A stretch of 64,000 nucleotides of DNA from Caballeronia hypogeia (GTDB lineage Bacteria > Pseudomonadota > Gammaproteobacteria > Burkholderiales > Burkholderiaceae). Under the pieces are notes generated by a model, which ran no database searches, was not told the DNA's origin, and was given only the letters and a program-made list of their open reading frames with translations. The stretch is from positions 1 to 64,000 of the forward strand of contig NZ_FCOA02000030.1 in the NCBI RefSeq assembly GCF_001544875.2. Reading direction: 5' to 3'. Positions 8,372 through 16,476 of the stretch are shown here, piece after piece (the stretch's first letter is position 1; each line of letters starts with the position of its first letter). Position numbers and translations under genes: made by a program.

Positions 8372-9543
8372 TGGAGACGATCCGACTCGGCATAGCGGGG
8401 CTCGGACGCGCCTTCTCGCTGATGTTGCCGACGTTCATCGCGGATGCGCGCGTGAAGCTCGTCGGCGCGTGTGATCCGCGCGCCACGGCCCGCGCGCAAT
8501 TCGAAGCGGACTTCGATGCGCCCGCGTTCGAGGACGTCGGATCGCTCGCGCGCATGCCGGAGGTCGATGCGATCTATATCGCGAGCCCGCATCAGTTTCA
8601 CGCGGCGCACACGCGCATCGCGGCGGCGCATGGCAAACACGTGCTGGTCGAGAAACCGATGGCGCTGTCGCTCGCCGAATGCGACGACATGATCGACGTG
8701 TGCCGCTCGGCGAACGTGCATCTGATCGTCGGGCATTGCCACAGCTTCGACACCCCTTATCTGCGCACGCGAGAGCTGATCGCATCGGGCGCGTTCGGCG
8801 ACGTGAAGATGATCCAGGCGCTCAACTACACCGACTATCTGTATCGCCCGCGCAGGCCGGAAGAGCTGAACACGCAGGAGGGCGGCGGCGCGGTGTTCAG
8901 TCAGGCCGCGCATCAGGTGGACATCGTGCGCCTGCTCGCGGGCAGCCGCGCGACGCGCATTCGCGCGGCGGTCGGCAACTGGGATCGCGCGCGCCCCACG
9001 GAAGGCGCATACACCGCGACGCTATGGTTCGAGCATGGCGCGTTCGCGACGCTCTCGTACAACGGTTACGCGCATTTCGATTCCGACGAATGGACCGGAT
9101 GGATCGGCGAGATGGGACAGGCCAAGCACGCCGACGATTACGGTCAGGCGCGCCGCAAGCTCGCGCGCGTGCAATCGAAGGACGAAGAGACGCGCCTCAA
9201 GGCCGCAGGCACCTATGGCGGCGAATCGTACCTTGCGCCGTCGCGCACGAAGCCGGATACGCGCGCGCATCAGCATTTCGGGCCGCTGATCGTGTCGTGC
9301 GAGCGCGGCGATCTGCGCCCGTTGCCGGATGCGATCTTCATCTACGGCGACGAACGGTGCGAGCGTCATGCGCTGCCCGCGCCACGCGTGCCGCGTGTCG
9401 AGGTCATCGACGAACTGATCGCCGCCGTGCATGGCGATATCGCCCCGTTGCACGACGGCGCGTGGGCGCGCGGCACGCTGGAAATCTGCCTTGCGATGCT
9501 GCGTTCGAGCCATGAGCAGCGCGACGTGGTCATCGGCGGATAA
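8371..9543 (+). CDS. ophB: Gfo/Idh/MocA dehydrogenase, cis-4,5-dihydrodiol phthalate dehydrogenase
   Basis: A 390-residue NAD(P)-dependent enzyme. The Rossmann fold starts at once with RLGIAGLGRAF (GxGxxG), and the family signature EKPMALS lies at residues 94-100 with Lys95. Phthalate dihydrodiol dehydrogenases (Pht4/OphB) belong to this family rather than to the SDR dihydrodiol dehydrogenases. The position between the dioxygenase and the decarboxylase supports re-aromatisation to 4,5-dihydroxyphthalate. The ATG overlaps the ophA2 stop. The frame stays open upstream inside ophA2, but no Rossmann sequence lies there, so the longer version is not real. Confidence 0.88.
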   Translation: METIRLGIAGLGRAFSLMLPTFIADARVKLVGACDPRATARAQFEADFDAPAFEDVGSLARMPEVDAIYIASPHQFHAAHTRIAAAHGKHVLVEKPMALSLAECDDMIDVCRSANVHLIVGHCHSFDTPYLRTRELIASGAFGDVKMIQALNYTDYLYRPRRPEELNTQEGGGAVFSQAAHQVDIVRLLAGSRATRIRAAVGNWDRARPTEGAYTATLWFEHGAFATLSYNGYAHFDSDEWTGWIGEMGQAKHADDYGQARRKLARVQSKDEETRLKAAGTYGGESYLAPSRTKPDTRAHQHFGPLIVSCERGDLRPLPDAIFIYGDERCERHALPAPRVPRVEVIDELIAAVHGDIAPLHDGAWARGTLEICLAMLRSSHEQRDVVIGG

Positions 9544-9576
9544 CACGACTATCAGGCTTTCACAGAGGAACGAAGA

Positions 9577-10569
9577 ATGAGCAAGCTCAACTTGTCGATC
9601 GCGGTCGGCAACTACGACCGCATGCGGCCGCTGATCGACGGCGAAGTGCAGATCGACGGCGTCGATCCGGTGTTCATGTTGCAGGACCCGGAAGAGATTT
9701 TCTTTCGCGCGTTTCGCCACGCGGATTACGACATCTGCGAACTGTCGCTCTCGAGTTACAGCGTGAAGACGGCGGCGGGCACGAGTCCGTATATCGGCGT
9801 GCCGGTGTTTCCGTCGCGCGCGTTCCGTCATACGTCCATCTACGTGCGCAACGACCGCGGCATCGATACGCCGCAGGACCTGAAGGGCAAGCGCATCGGC
9901 GTGCCCGAGTACCAGCTCACCGCGAATGTGTGGGCGCGTCTGTTTCTCGAAGAAGACCACGGCGTGAAGGCTTCGGATGTGACGTGGATTCGCGGTGGTT
10001 ATGAGGAGGTGGGTCGCGAGGAGAAGATCAAGCTGAATCTGCCCGCCGATGTGCACCTCGAAAGCGCGCCCGCCAATGCGACGATCTCCGGCATGCTCGC
10101 ATCGGGCGAGATCGATGCGCTGATCGGCCCGCGCGCGCCGTCATGCTTCACGAACGGCCATCCGCATGTGAAGTATCTCTACGACGATCCGCAGCAGGCC
10201 GCGTCCGACTGGTACTCGCGCACGAAGCTGTTTCCGATCATGCATCTGCTCGGCGTGCGGCGCACGCTGGCCGACAAGCATCCGTGGCTGCCGGGCGCGG
10301 TGGCGAAGGCGTTCGAGAAAAGCAAGGCTATCGCGCTTGCGAAGCTGAGCGATACGTCCGCCACGAAAGTGACCTTGCCGTTCGTCGAAGAGCAGTTGCG
10401 CAACGCGCGCCGCCTGCTGGGCGACGATTTCTGGTCCTACGGCTTCGAGCCGAACCGGCATGTGCTGTCGCGCTTCCTCAAGCGCCATCACGGGGAAGGC
10501 TTGTCCAGCAGGCTGCTGCAGCCGGAAAAGCTGTTCCATCCGGCCACGCTCGAAAGCTTCAAGATCTGA
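9577..10569 (+). CDS. ophC: 4,5-dihydroxyphthalate decarboxylase
   Basis: A 330-residue protein of the Pht5/OphC family, which has a periplasmic-binding-protein-like two-lobe fold but no signal peptide, so it is cytoplasmic. It begins MSKLNLSIAVGNYDRMRPL and carries DICELSLSSY and FRHTSIYVRNDRGI, with DLKGKRIGVPEYQLTANVW further on. It would decarboxylate 4,5-dihydroxyphthalate to protocatechuate, which feeds ring cleavage elsewhere in the genome. Last gene of the operon; GAGGAACGA precedes the ATG. It converges with the solute-binding gene with three bases between stop codons and no visible terminator. Confidence 0.9.
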   Translation: MSKLNLSIAVGNYDRMRPLIDGEVQIDGVDPVFMLQDPEEIFFRAFRHADYDICELSLSSYSVKTAAGTSPYIGVPVFPSRAFRHTSIYVRNDRGIDTPQDLKGKRIGVPEYQLTANVWARLFLEEDHGVKASDVTWIRGGYEEVGREEKIKLNLPADVHLESAPANATISGMLASGEIDALIGPRAPSCFTNGHPHVKYLYDDPQQAASDWYSRTKLFPIMHLLGVRRTLADKHPWLPGAVAKAFEKSKAIALAKLSDTSATKVTLPFVEEQLRNARRLLGDDFWSYGFEPNRHVLSRFLKRHHGEGLSSRLLQPEKLFHPATLESFKI

Positions 10570-10572
10570 GCT

Positions 10573-11517
10573 TCACTGCGCCTCTCCGCCCGCCATCGTC
10601 TCGATGATGCTTTCGAGCTGCGCGCTCATCGGCATGTCGAGGCTCGCGCCGGACGGCAGGCGCTGCAGGAACCAGCGCTTGTATTGCCGCTCGATCTCGC
10701 CATCGGCGGCGAGTTCCTGGAACGTGTTCTTCACCACTTGCGCGAGCTGCGGATCGTTCTTGCGATACATGATGCCGTAAGGGTCATACGACAGATAATC
10801 GCCGACAACCTGAAACGCGCCTTTCCCCTTGTTCTCGGCGATGAGCCCGTAGAGCAGCACGTCGTCGGTGGCGAACGCCTCGGCCTGGCCGTTCGCCACG
10901 CGCGCGAAGCCTTCCGCATGGTCCGGCACGACCTGCAACTGGATGCCCAGCGCGAACTTCCGGTCGATATCGCGCAGCGCCTTTTCGTTCGTCGTGCCGG
11001 CCGTCACCGCGACCTTCTTGCCCGCGAGATCGCGGAACGAATGGATCGGCGAGCCTTTCTTCACCATCACCTTGGTGCCGGCGACGAAGAAGATGGGCGA
11101 GAACGCCACGCGTTTCTGCCGTTCGAGATTGCTCGTGGTCGAGCCGCATTCCAGATCGACGCGGCCGCTCGCGACCGCCTCCATGCGATTCTCCGGCGTG
11201 ACCGGCACCCACTGTATCTGCACGTTCTTGTGGATCGCGACCTCGATCGCGGAGACCAGCGCGCGACACAGTTCGATGGAGTAACCAATGGGCTGCCTGC
11301 GCGCATCGAGATAGGAGAAGGGCACGGAGGCGTCGCGATAGCCCAGAGCGATCGTGCCGCTGTCGCGCACCTTGGCGAGCGTGCCCGTGAGCGTGGCGGG
11401 CGCGTAAGGATCGGTTACGGGCGGCGGCGCCTGGACGTCGTCGGCGGCGCGCGCCACGCAGGCGGCGGCCATCAGCGCGGCGAGCGCCAGCGCCATTCTG
11501 AAGCGCTGCGTCTTCAT
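10573..11517 (-). CDS. Transporter substrate-binding protein (GltI/HisJ-like)
   Basis: A type-2 periplasmic binding protein of about 314 residues. A signal peptide is clear (MKTQRFRMALALAALMAAA, cleavage near ARA). The mature part has GTIALGYRDASVPFSYLD, PIGYSIELCRALVSAIE and VDLECGSTTSNLERQ, typical of glutamate/aspartate-binding proteins. I chose the ATG at 11517 because GGAG lies eight bases upstream and the signal peptide starts there; a longer Arg-rich extension is unlikely. It is 13 bases behind the symporter gene and in the same direction, so the pair forms an operon. No ABC permease or ATPase is nearby. Confidence 0.88.
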   Translation of the reverse strand: MKTQRFRMALALAALMAAACVARAADDVQAPPPVTDPYAPATLTGTLAKVRDSGTIALGYRDASVPFSYLDARRQPIGYSIELCRALVSAIEVAIHKNVQIQWVPVTPENRMEAVASGRVDLECGSTTSNLERQKRVAFSPIFFVAGTKVMVKKGSPIHSFRDLAGKKVAVTAGTTNEKALRDIDRKFALGIQLQVVPDHAEGFARVANGQAEAFATDDVLLYGLIAENKGKGAFQVVGDYLSYDPYGIMYRKNDPQLAQVVKNTFQELAADGEIERQYKRWFLQRLPSGASLDMPMSAQLESIIETMAGGEAQ

Positions 11518-11530
11518 GGTCCGGTCTCCG

Positions 11531-12835
11531 TCAGACTTCCGCCGGATGCGCGAGCGACGCTTCCTGCTCGGCCTCGATGCGCGCCGCATTGGCTGCCGCG
11601 TCCGACTCCGACAAGAGCTCGCCTTCCCACTTCGCCACCACCGCGCTCGCGATGGAATTGCCCACCGCGTTCGTCGCCGAGCGGCCCATGTCGAGGAAGG
11701 TGTCGACGCCGAGTATCAGCAACAGCCCCGCCTCGGGAATACCGAACTGGTTGAGCGTCGCCGCGATCACGACCAGCGACGCGCGCGGCACGCCCGCCAT
11801 GCCTTTCGAGGTCAGCATGAGCACCAGCAGCATCGTGATCTGCGTGCCGAGCGACAGATGCATGTTGTACGCCTGCGCGATGAACAGCGACGCGAAGGTG
11901 CAGTACATCATCGAGCCGTCGAGGTTGAACGAGTAGCCCATCGGCATGACGAAGCTGGAGATCTTGCGCTTCACGCCGAAGCGGTCGAGCGCATCGAGTA
12001 TCTTCGGATAGGCGGCTTCCGAACTCGCGGTGGCGAACGACAGCATGAACGCTTCCTTGATGAGCGCGAGCAGCCTGAAAATGCGCCGGCCGAGAAACAC
12101 CAGGCCGGCGAGCGCGAGCAGTCCCCATAGCAGGAACAGGCTCAGATAGAAATCCGCCATGAAGACGGCGAACTTGAGCAGGATCGTGAGCCCGTTGACG
12201 GCCACGGTGGAGGCCATCGCGGCGAGCACGGCGAGCGGCGCGAGCTTCATCACGTAGCCGGTGATCTTGAGCATCACGTGCGACAACTGGTCGATCGCCG
12301 CGAGCAGGATCTTGCCTTTCTCGCCGAGCGCGGCGAGCGCCACGCCGAAGAACATCGAGAACACGACGATCTGCAGGATCTCGTTGTTCGCCATCGATTC
12401 GGCGAAGGAGCGCGGCACGCTATGGCCGACGAAATCCTTCAGCGTGAACTTCGCGGTCGCGAGATTCACGGATGCGCCGATATCGGGCAGCGGCAGTCCG
12501 AGGTTGTCTCCGGGCCTGAGCAGGTTCGACATCACCAGGCCGAGCAGCAGCGAGACGAGCGAGGCGGTCACGAACCAGGCGAGCGCCTTGGCGAACACGC
12601 GCCCGACGGACGCCGCGTCGCCCATATGCGCGATGCCGACCACCAGCGTGGAGAACACGAGCGGCCCGATGACCATCTTGATGAGCCGCAGGAAGATGTC
12701 CGACACGAGCGAGATGTAGCCGGCTATCTCGACGGCGGATTTCTTGTCGGGGAAGCTGGTGAAGATCATGTAGCCGACGCCGATGCCGACCACCATCGCG
12801 GCGAAGATCCATGTGGCTGCGGAATTCTTCTTCAT
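11531..12835 (-). CDS. Dicarboxylate/amino acid:cation symporter (DAACS family)
   Basis: A sodium- or proton-coupled inner-membrane symporter, 434 residues, with the usual eight helices and two re-entrant loops. Diagnostic stretches are SFATASSEAAYPK (hairpin 1, Ser-rich), MGYSFNLDGSMMYCT (the NxDG segment of TM7) and LTSKGMAGVPRASLVV (hairpin 2). The predicted substrate is glutamate, aspartate or a C4-dicarboxylate. The ATG at 12835 has AAGGAGG seven bases upstream; a TTG two codons earlier is too close to that site. It is the first gene of an operon with a solute-binding protein. Confidence 0.92.
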   Translation of the reverse strand: MKKNSAATWIFAAMVVGIGVGYMIFTSFPDKKSAVEIAGYISLVSDIFLRLIKMVIGPLVFSTLVVGIAHMGDAASVGRVFAKALAWFVTASLVSLLLGLVMSNLLRPGDNLGLPLPDIGASVNLATAKFTLKDFVGHSVPRSFAESMANNEILQIVVFSMFFGVALAALGEKGKILLAAIDQLSHVMLKITGYVMKLAPLAVLAAMASTVAVNGLTILLKFAVFMADFYLSLFLLWGLLALAGLVFLGRRIFRLLALIKEAFMLSFATASSEAAYPKILDALDRFGVKRKISSFVMPMGYSFNLDGSMMYCTFASLFIAQAYNMHLSLGTQITMLLVLMLTSKGMAGVPRASLVVIAATLNQFGIPEAGLLLILGVDTFLDMGRSATNAVGNSIASAVVAKWEGELLSESDAAANAARIEAEQEASLAHPAEV

Positions 12836-12852
12836 CTCCAAGCCTCCTTCGT

Positions 12853-12879
12853 TTGCATGTCAAAAGATTGCATGTCAAA
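12853..12879. repeat. Direct repeat before the symporter gene
   Basis: TTGCATGTCAAA occurs twice, at 12853-12864 and 12868-12879, with a 15-base period, 18 to 44 bases upstream of the symporter start. The two boxes could be half-sites for an unidentified regulator of the symporter or of the divergent VOC gene. No partner regulator is adjacent. Confidence 0.5.
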
Positions 12880-13021
12880 TTGCGGATGGAACGGGCGATG
12901 CAAGACGGATCGGCATTGCCCCGGACATGAATGCGACGCGTCCGGGTGGCGCGAATGTTCAGATTGTAGCGGCGAAATCCGCGCACTTGATCGATGTTAG
13001 CAGTCTCGCAAGGAGATGACG

Positions 13022-13498
13022 ATGGCCGAGCTTGTCACCTGTCTGTGGTTCGATGAAGGCCGCGCGCGCGAGGCCGCGGAGTTCTATGCCGCCACGTTTC
13101 CCGATAGCCATGTCGGCGCGGGCCACGCTTCCGCGAAGCCGGGCGTGGGGCAGGGCGCGGAACTGACGGTCGACTTCACCGTGCTCGGGCGGCGCTTCAT
13201 CGGGCTGAACGGCGGGCCGAACTACAAGGCGAACGAGGCGGTGAGCTTCATGGTCGAGACCGGGACTCAGGAAGAGACCGACCGCTACTGGCGCGCGATC
13301 ACCGGCAATGGCGGCAAGGAAGCGCCGTGCGGCTGGTGCAAGGACCGCTGGGGCTTTTCCTGGCAGATCACGCCGCGCCGCCTGCTGGAGATATTCACCG
13401 GCGCCGACCGCGACGCCGCGCGACGCGCAATGGACGCGATGATGAGCATGAAGAAGATCGATATCGCCGAAATCGAACGCGCGGCAGCGGGCAAGTAA
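13022..13498 (+). CDS. VOC family (PhnB/3-demethylubiquinone-like) protein
   Basis: A cytoplasmic vicinal-oxygen-chelate protein of 158 residues. It has the PhnB-type opening LVTCLWFDEGRAREAAEFYA and AELTVDFTVLGRRFIGLNGG, then VSFMVET, CGWCKDRWGFSWQITP and a C-terminal helix. Members of this group are usually of unknown substrate; the old name 3-demethylubiquinone-9 methyltransferase is a misnomer. The second ATG (13022) lies six bases after AGGAG and is preferred over 13016, which would leave no spacing. It is divergent from the symporter and convergent with the cupin gene. Confidence 0.85.
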   Translation: MAELVTCLWFDEGRAREAAEFYAATFPDSHVGAGHASAKPGVGQGAELTVDFTVLGRRFIGLNGGPNYKANEAVSFMVETGTQEETDRYWRAITGNGGKEAPCGWCKDRWGFSWQITPRRLLEIFTGADRDAARRAMDAMMSMKKIDIAEIERAAAGK

Positions 13499-13522
13499 GC
13501 CGCCGCCGCGCGGGCGCTGCGC

Positions 13523-14113
13523 TCAGACCAGCAGGCACCACATCGCGAAAAAGGGCGTCGCGCCGGCGCGCATCGCGTGCAGGTTGTTGCGCACGTTATG
13601 GATGCCGCCGCCGATGCCCGGATCGAGCCAGTCGCCGTCGTTTTGCCTGAATTCGCCCGCTGAGAGGAGCACGTAAGCTTCCTCGGGCGGATGGCTGTGA
13701 TCGGGATAGCGCGTGTGCGGCGCCATTACCGTGAAGCCGAGTTGCAGGTCGTAGCGGCTTTCCGCGCCGCCCGGCCCGCAGATCATGCCGTGCACGTGCG
13801 ACTCGATCCAGTTCTCGCCGCCATGCTGGCCGGTCGTGCGGCGCGACCAGCCGAGATCGGGTTCGAGCGCTTTCAGCGCCCGCGCGGCCGAGCCGAAGTC
13901 CGAAGTCGAATCGACATACGGCGCGAGCGCGGTGTCGAGCCAGTCCTGCGCCGGATAGCGCGTGTGATGCCGCACGCCATCGTCCGATGGCGTTTGCAGC
14001 CGTTCGAAAACCTTCGTCGCGACGGCCCGGCCGGCATCCGGCAGCTTTTCCGACTGAAACAGGCCATGGGCGATGCGGATGAAAGTCTCGATCTTCTCGG
14101 GACGGCTGGACAT
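13523..14113 (-). CDS. Cupin of the DMSP lyase (DddQ-like) family
   Basis: A 196-residue protein. An N-terminal helical part is followed by a cupin barrel with Tyr136, His139, His141, Glu145, Tyr147 (within YPDHSHPPEEAYVLL) and a later His179. The spacing Y-x2-H-x-H-x3-E-x-Y, with the last His 32 residues after that Tyr, is what I recall for the metal and catalytic residues of DddQ, which splits dimethylsulfoniopropionate into dimethyl sulfide and acrylate. No acrylate or DMSP genes are nearby, so the substrate in this presumably terrestrial organism is open. It is a single gene, ending opposite the VOC gene. Family membership is fairly sure, function is not. Confidence 0.75.
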   Translation of the reverse strand: MSSRPEKIETFIRIAHGLFQSEKLPDAGRAVATKVFERLQTPSDDGVRHHTRYPAQDWLDTALAPYVDSTSDFGSAARALKALEPDLGWSRRTTGQHGGENWIESHVHGMICGPGGAESRYDLQLGFTVMAPHTRYPDHSHPPEEAYVLLSAGEFRQNDGDWLDPGIGGGIHNVRNNLHAMRAGATPFFAMWCLLV

Positions 14114-14216
14114 GAGATTCCTCGTCGCGTTTGCAGGGAGCTACCGAGTATTGGCGCACGAGCGCGGCGCGTCAACGCGCTTTCTTTTCACGCTGCCATG
14201 ACTTCCGCGCATGCGG

Positions 14217-15272
14217 CTAGCGGTCGAACTCCTTCGTCTGCTCAGCCTCCTCGAAGGTCTGGCCGAACGCGGTCGGCACGATCACGACGGAGCGATTCGC
14301 GGGATCATGGCGATCGGCGAGCGCGAACGCCTCGGAGATGATCGCCTGCACGTCCTGACGCAACATCGTCACGTCGAAGGGAAGATGCGCCGCGAACGGG
14401 TCCCAGTCGAAGCAGCCGACGACCGCCGACTTCCACGCATCGGCCGACAAGGTCGAGGTGAACTGGACCAGCCCCTCGAACGCGGTGATCGAATTCATCA
14501 GCAGGCCGGCGGGCAGCCGTCCGAGCCTGTCGTGGCGCGCGGCCAGCGCCTGCCGCGCGGAAGCGGCGTTATAGCCGCAGCATTCGACGGCATCGGGCGC
14601 GGGCGCGATGCCGCGTGTCTCGAACGTCTCGCGAAAACCCGCGATGCGCATATCGGTCGCGTATTCCCCCATCACGCCGCCCAGCAGAACGAGTTCCGCC
14701 GGCGACGCGCCGCGCGCGAGCAATTTGTCGATCAGCACGTCGGTGATCGCGCGCGCGCCGCCGCGATTGTCGGACACGACCGAAGGCGCGCCGTCGCCGG
14801 GAAGATCCAGATTGATCGACGGCACGCCCGCGGCCGCGCACAGCGCATTGAGCGGCGCGGGGTTGCGCACGCCGGCGATGAACAGCAGTTCCACGCGTTG
14901 CGACAGGAGCGTTTCGGTGACGCTGACCTCGACCTCGGGGTCGCGCTGCGTGCCCACGACGACGGGACACAGCCCGCGGCTGCGCGCCTGATCCTCGAAG
15001 GTCTGCGCGAGCCCCGCGAAGAAGCGGTTGCGGTAATGCGGCAGCACCATGCCGGCGAGCCCCGAGCGCGACAGCCTCAGGCCGCGCGCCTTCATGTTGA
15101 CGTTGTAGCCGAGCTTGCGCGCGCTCTCGAGAATGCGCGCGGCCGTCTCCTCCTTGATGCGATAACGCGTCCAGGTGCCGTTCAGCACCATGCTGACTGT
15201 CGATGTCGACGAACCCGTCGCCTTCGCGATGTCGTAGATCGTCGACTTCTTTGCTGGGGTATGGCTGACCAT
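14217..15272 (-). CDS. LacI family regulator of the sugar ABC operon
   Basis: A 351-residue repressor. The N-terminal HTH reads STIYDIAKATGSSTSTVSMV with hinge helix ARILESARKLGYNVNMKAR; the rest is a periplasmic-binding-like sugar-sensing domain (about residues 65-340). The ATG at 15272 starts just before the HTH; the frame is open much further upstream but without sense. It is divergent from the ABC operon, and the two palindromes at 15340-15390 lie between, so it is almost certainly the local repressor. The inducer should be the sugar carried by that ABC system or a product of it. Confidence 0.92.
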   Translation of the reverse strand: MVSHTPAKKSTIYDIAKATGSSTSTVSMVLNGTWTRYRIKEETAARILESARKLGYNVNMKARGLRLSRSGLAGMVLPHYRNRFFAGLAQTFEDQARSRGLCPVVVGTQRDPEVEVSVTETLLSQRVELLFIAGVRNPAPLNALCAAAGVPSINLDLPGDGAPSVVSDNRGGARAITDVLIDKLLARGASPAELVLLGGVMGEYATDMRIAGFRETFETRGIAPAPDAVECCGYNAASARQALAARHDRLGRLPAGLLMNSITAFEGLVQFTSTLSADAWKSAVVGCFDWDPFAAHLPFDVTMLRQDVQAIISEAFALADRHDPANRSVVIVPTAFGQTFEEAEQTKEFDR

Positions 15273-15339
15273 CAAACTCGCTCCGCTGCCGTGCGTTCGC
15301 CGTCCCCGGACGATAAGGGTTTGTCCGGGTCGACCCTGT

Positions 15340-15390
15340 TGCTGAATAGATTCAGCATACCTCAACCCGGTTTGCTGAATGGATTTAGCA
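15340..15390. promoter_or_regulatory. Pair of LacI-type operators
   Basis: TGCTGAATAGATTCAGCA at 15340-15357 is perfect in both arms, and TGCTGAATGGATTTAGCA at 15373-15390 differs in the centre and one arm base. The centres are 33 bases apart, close to three helical turns, so two repressor dimers would sit on the same face of the DNA. They lie between the divergent lacI-type gene and the binding-protein gene. Confidence 0.85.
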
Positions 15391-15480
15391 ATATTGCATG
15401 GCAACACACCGGCGCATCTGGAAATCCGAACACTCAACCGGGCGACCGCCAGACGAGTGCGTACGCCCTTCGGAGGAGAC

Positions 15481-16473
15481 ATGAAGAAGAATCTGATTCG
15501 CATGTTGTGCGCAGGTGTGGCCGCGTGTGCGCTGGCGATGAACGTCGCGTCGGCGTCGCCCGACAAGCCCGTGATCGGCGTGGTCGTGAAGATCGGCGGC
15601 ATTCCGTGGTTCAACGCGATGGACGCGGGCATCAAGAAGCGCAGCCAGGAGCTGGGCGTGAAGGCGTTCATGGTGGGCCCGACGAGCGCCGATCCCGCGC
15701 TGCAAGTGCGCGCGATCGAAGACCTGATCGCGCAGAAGGTCGATGTGATCGGCGTCGTGCCGAACGATGCCGAAGTGCTCGAACCCGTGTTGCAGCGCGC
15801 CCGCGCGGCGGGCATCAAGGTCATCACGCACGAGTCGCCGAAGCAGAAGAACGCCGACTGGGACTTCGAGCTGGCCTCCGTGAAGGGCTTCGGCGAGGCC
15901 TATGCGAAACGTCTGGGCGAAGCGCTCGGCGGCAAAGGGGAATACGCGGTGTTCGTCGGCTCGCTGACGGTGCCGCTGCACAACGCATGGGCCGATGCCG
16001 CCATCGCCTACATCAAGGCGAACTATCCGGGCATGACGCTGGTGGGCGACCGTTACGGCGTGGCCGAAGACGTCGATGCCTCGCGCAAGACGGCGCTCGA
16101 CCTGATGCGCGCCCATCCGAACCTGAAGGCGATTCTCGCGTTCGGCAGCCAGGGGCCGATTGGCGCCGCGCGCGCGGTTCAGGAAAAGCAGATGAAGGGC
16201 AAGATCCTCGTGCTCGGGCCGTTCTCGCCAGGGCAAGGGCGGCGCCTCGTGCATGACGGCGTGCTCACCGGCGGCTACATGTGGAATCCGGAGCAGGCGG
16301 GCGAAGTGTTCGTGACGCTCGGCACGATGGTCGCGAAGGGGCAGCCGATCAAGGACGGCACCAACATTCCGGGCCTGGGCGTCGTGCATCCGGACGGACA
16401 CAACCTGATCGTCGATCAGCTCGTCGATCTTAACGCCAAGACCGTCGACGATCTCGCCAAGTCGGGACTCTGA
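15481..16473 (+). CDS. Sugar ABC transporter substrate-binding protein
   Basis: A 330-residue type-1 periplasmic binding protein with a signal peptide (MKKNLIRMLCAGVAACALA, cleavage near ASA). It shows KPVIGVVVKIGGIPWFNAMD, VDVIGVVPNDAEVLEPVL and GIKVITHESP, resembling the rhamnose/autoinducer-2 (RhaS/LsrB) branch of binding proteins. GGAGGAGAC lies directly before the ATG. It is the first gene of a five-gene operon with ATPase, two permeases and an epimerase. The ligand is unknown; a rare sugar, pentose or deoxy-sugar fits. Confidence 0.9.
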   Translation: MKKNLIRMLCAGVAACALAMNVASASPDKPVIGVVVKIGGIPWFNAMDAGIKKRSQELGVKAFMVGPTSADPALQVRAIEDLIAQKVDVIGVVPNDAEVLEPVLQRARAAGIKVITHESPKQKNADWDFELASVKGFGEAYAKRLGEALGGKGEYAVFVGSLTVPLHNAWADAAIAYIKANYPGMTLVGDRYGVAEDVDASRKTALDLMRAHPNLKAILAFGSQGPIGAARAVQEKQMKGKILVLGPFSPGQGRRLVHDGVLTGGYMWNPEQAGEVFVTLGTMVAKGQPIKDGTNIPGLGVVHPDGHNLIVDQLVDLNAKTVDDLAKSGL

Positions 16474-16476
16474 TTC

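Noticed and set aside
8086..9543. A longer version of the ophB dehydrogenase starting inside ophA2
   Set aside because: The Rossmann fold begins at the ATG at 8371; the extra 95 codons overlap the Rieske gene and have no family similarity.
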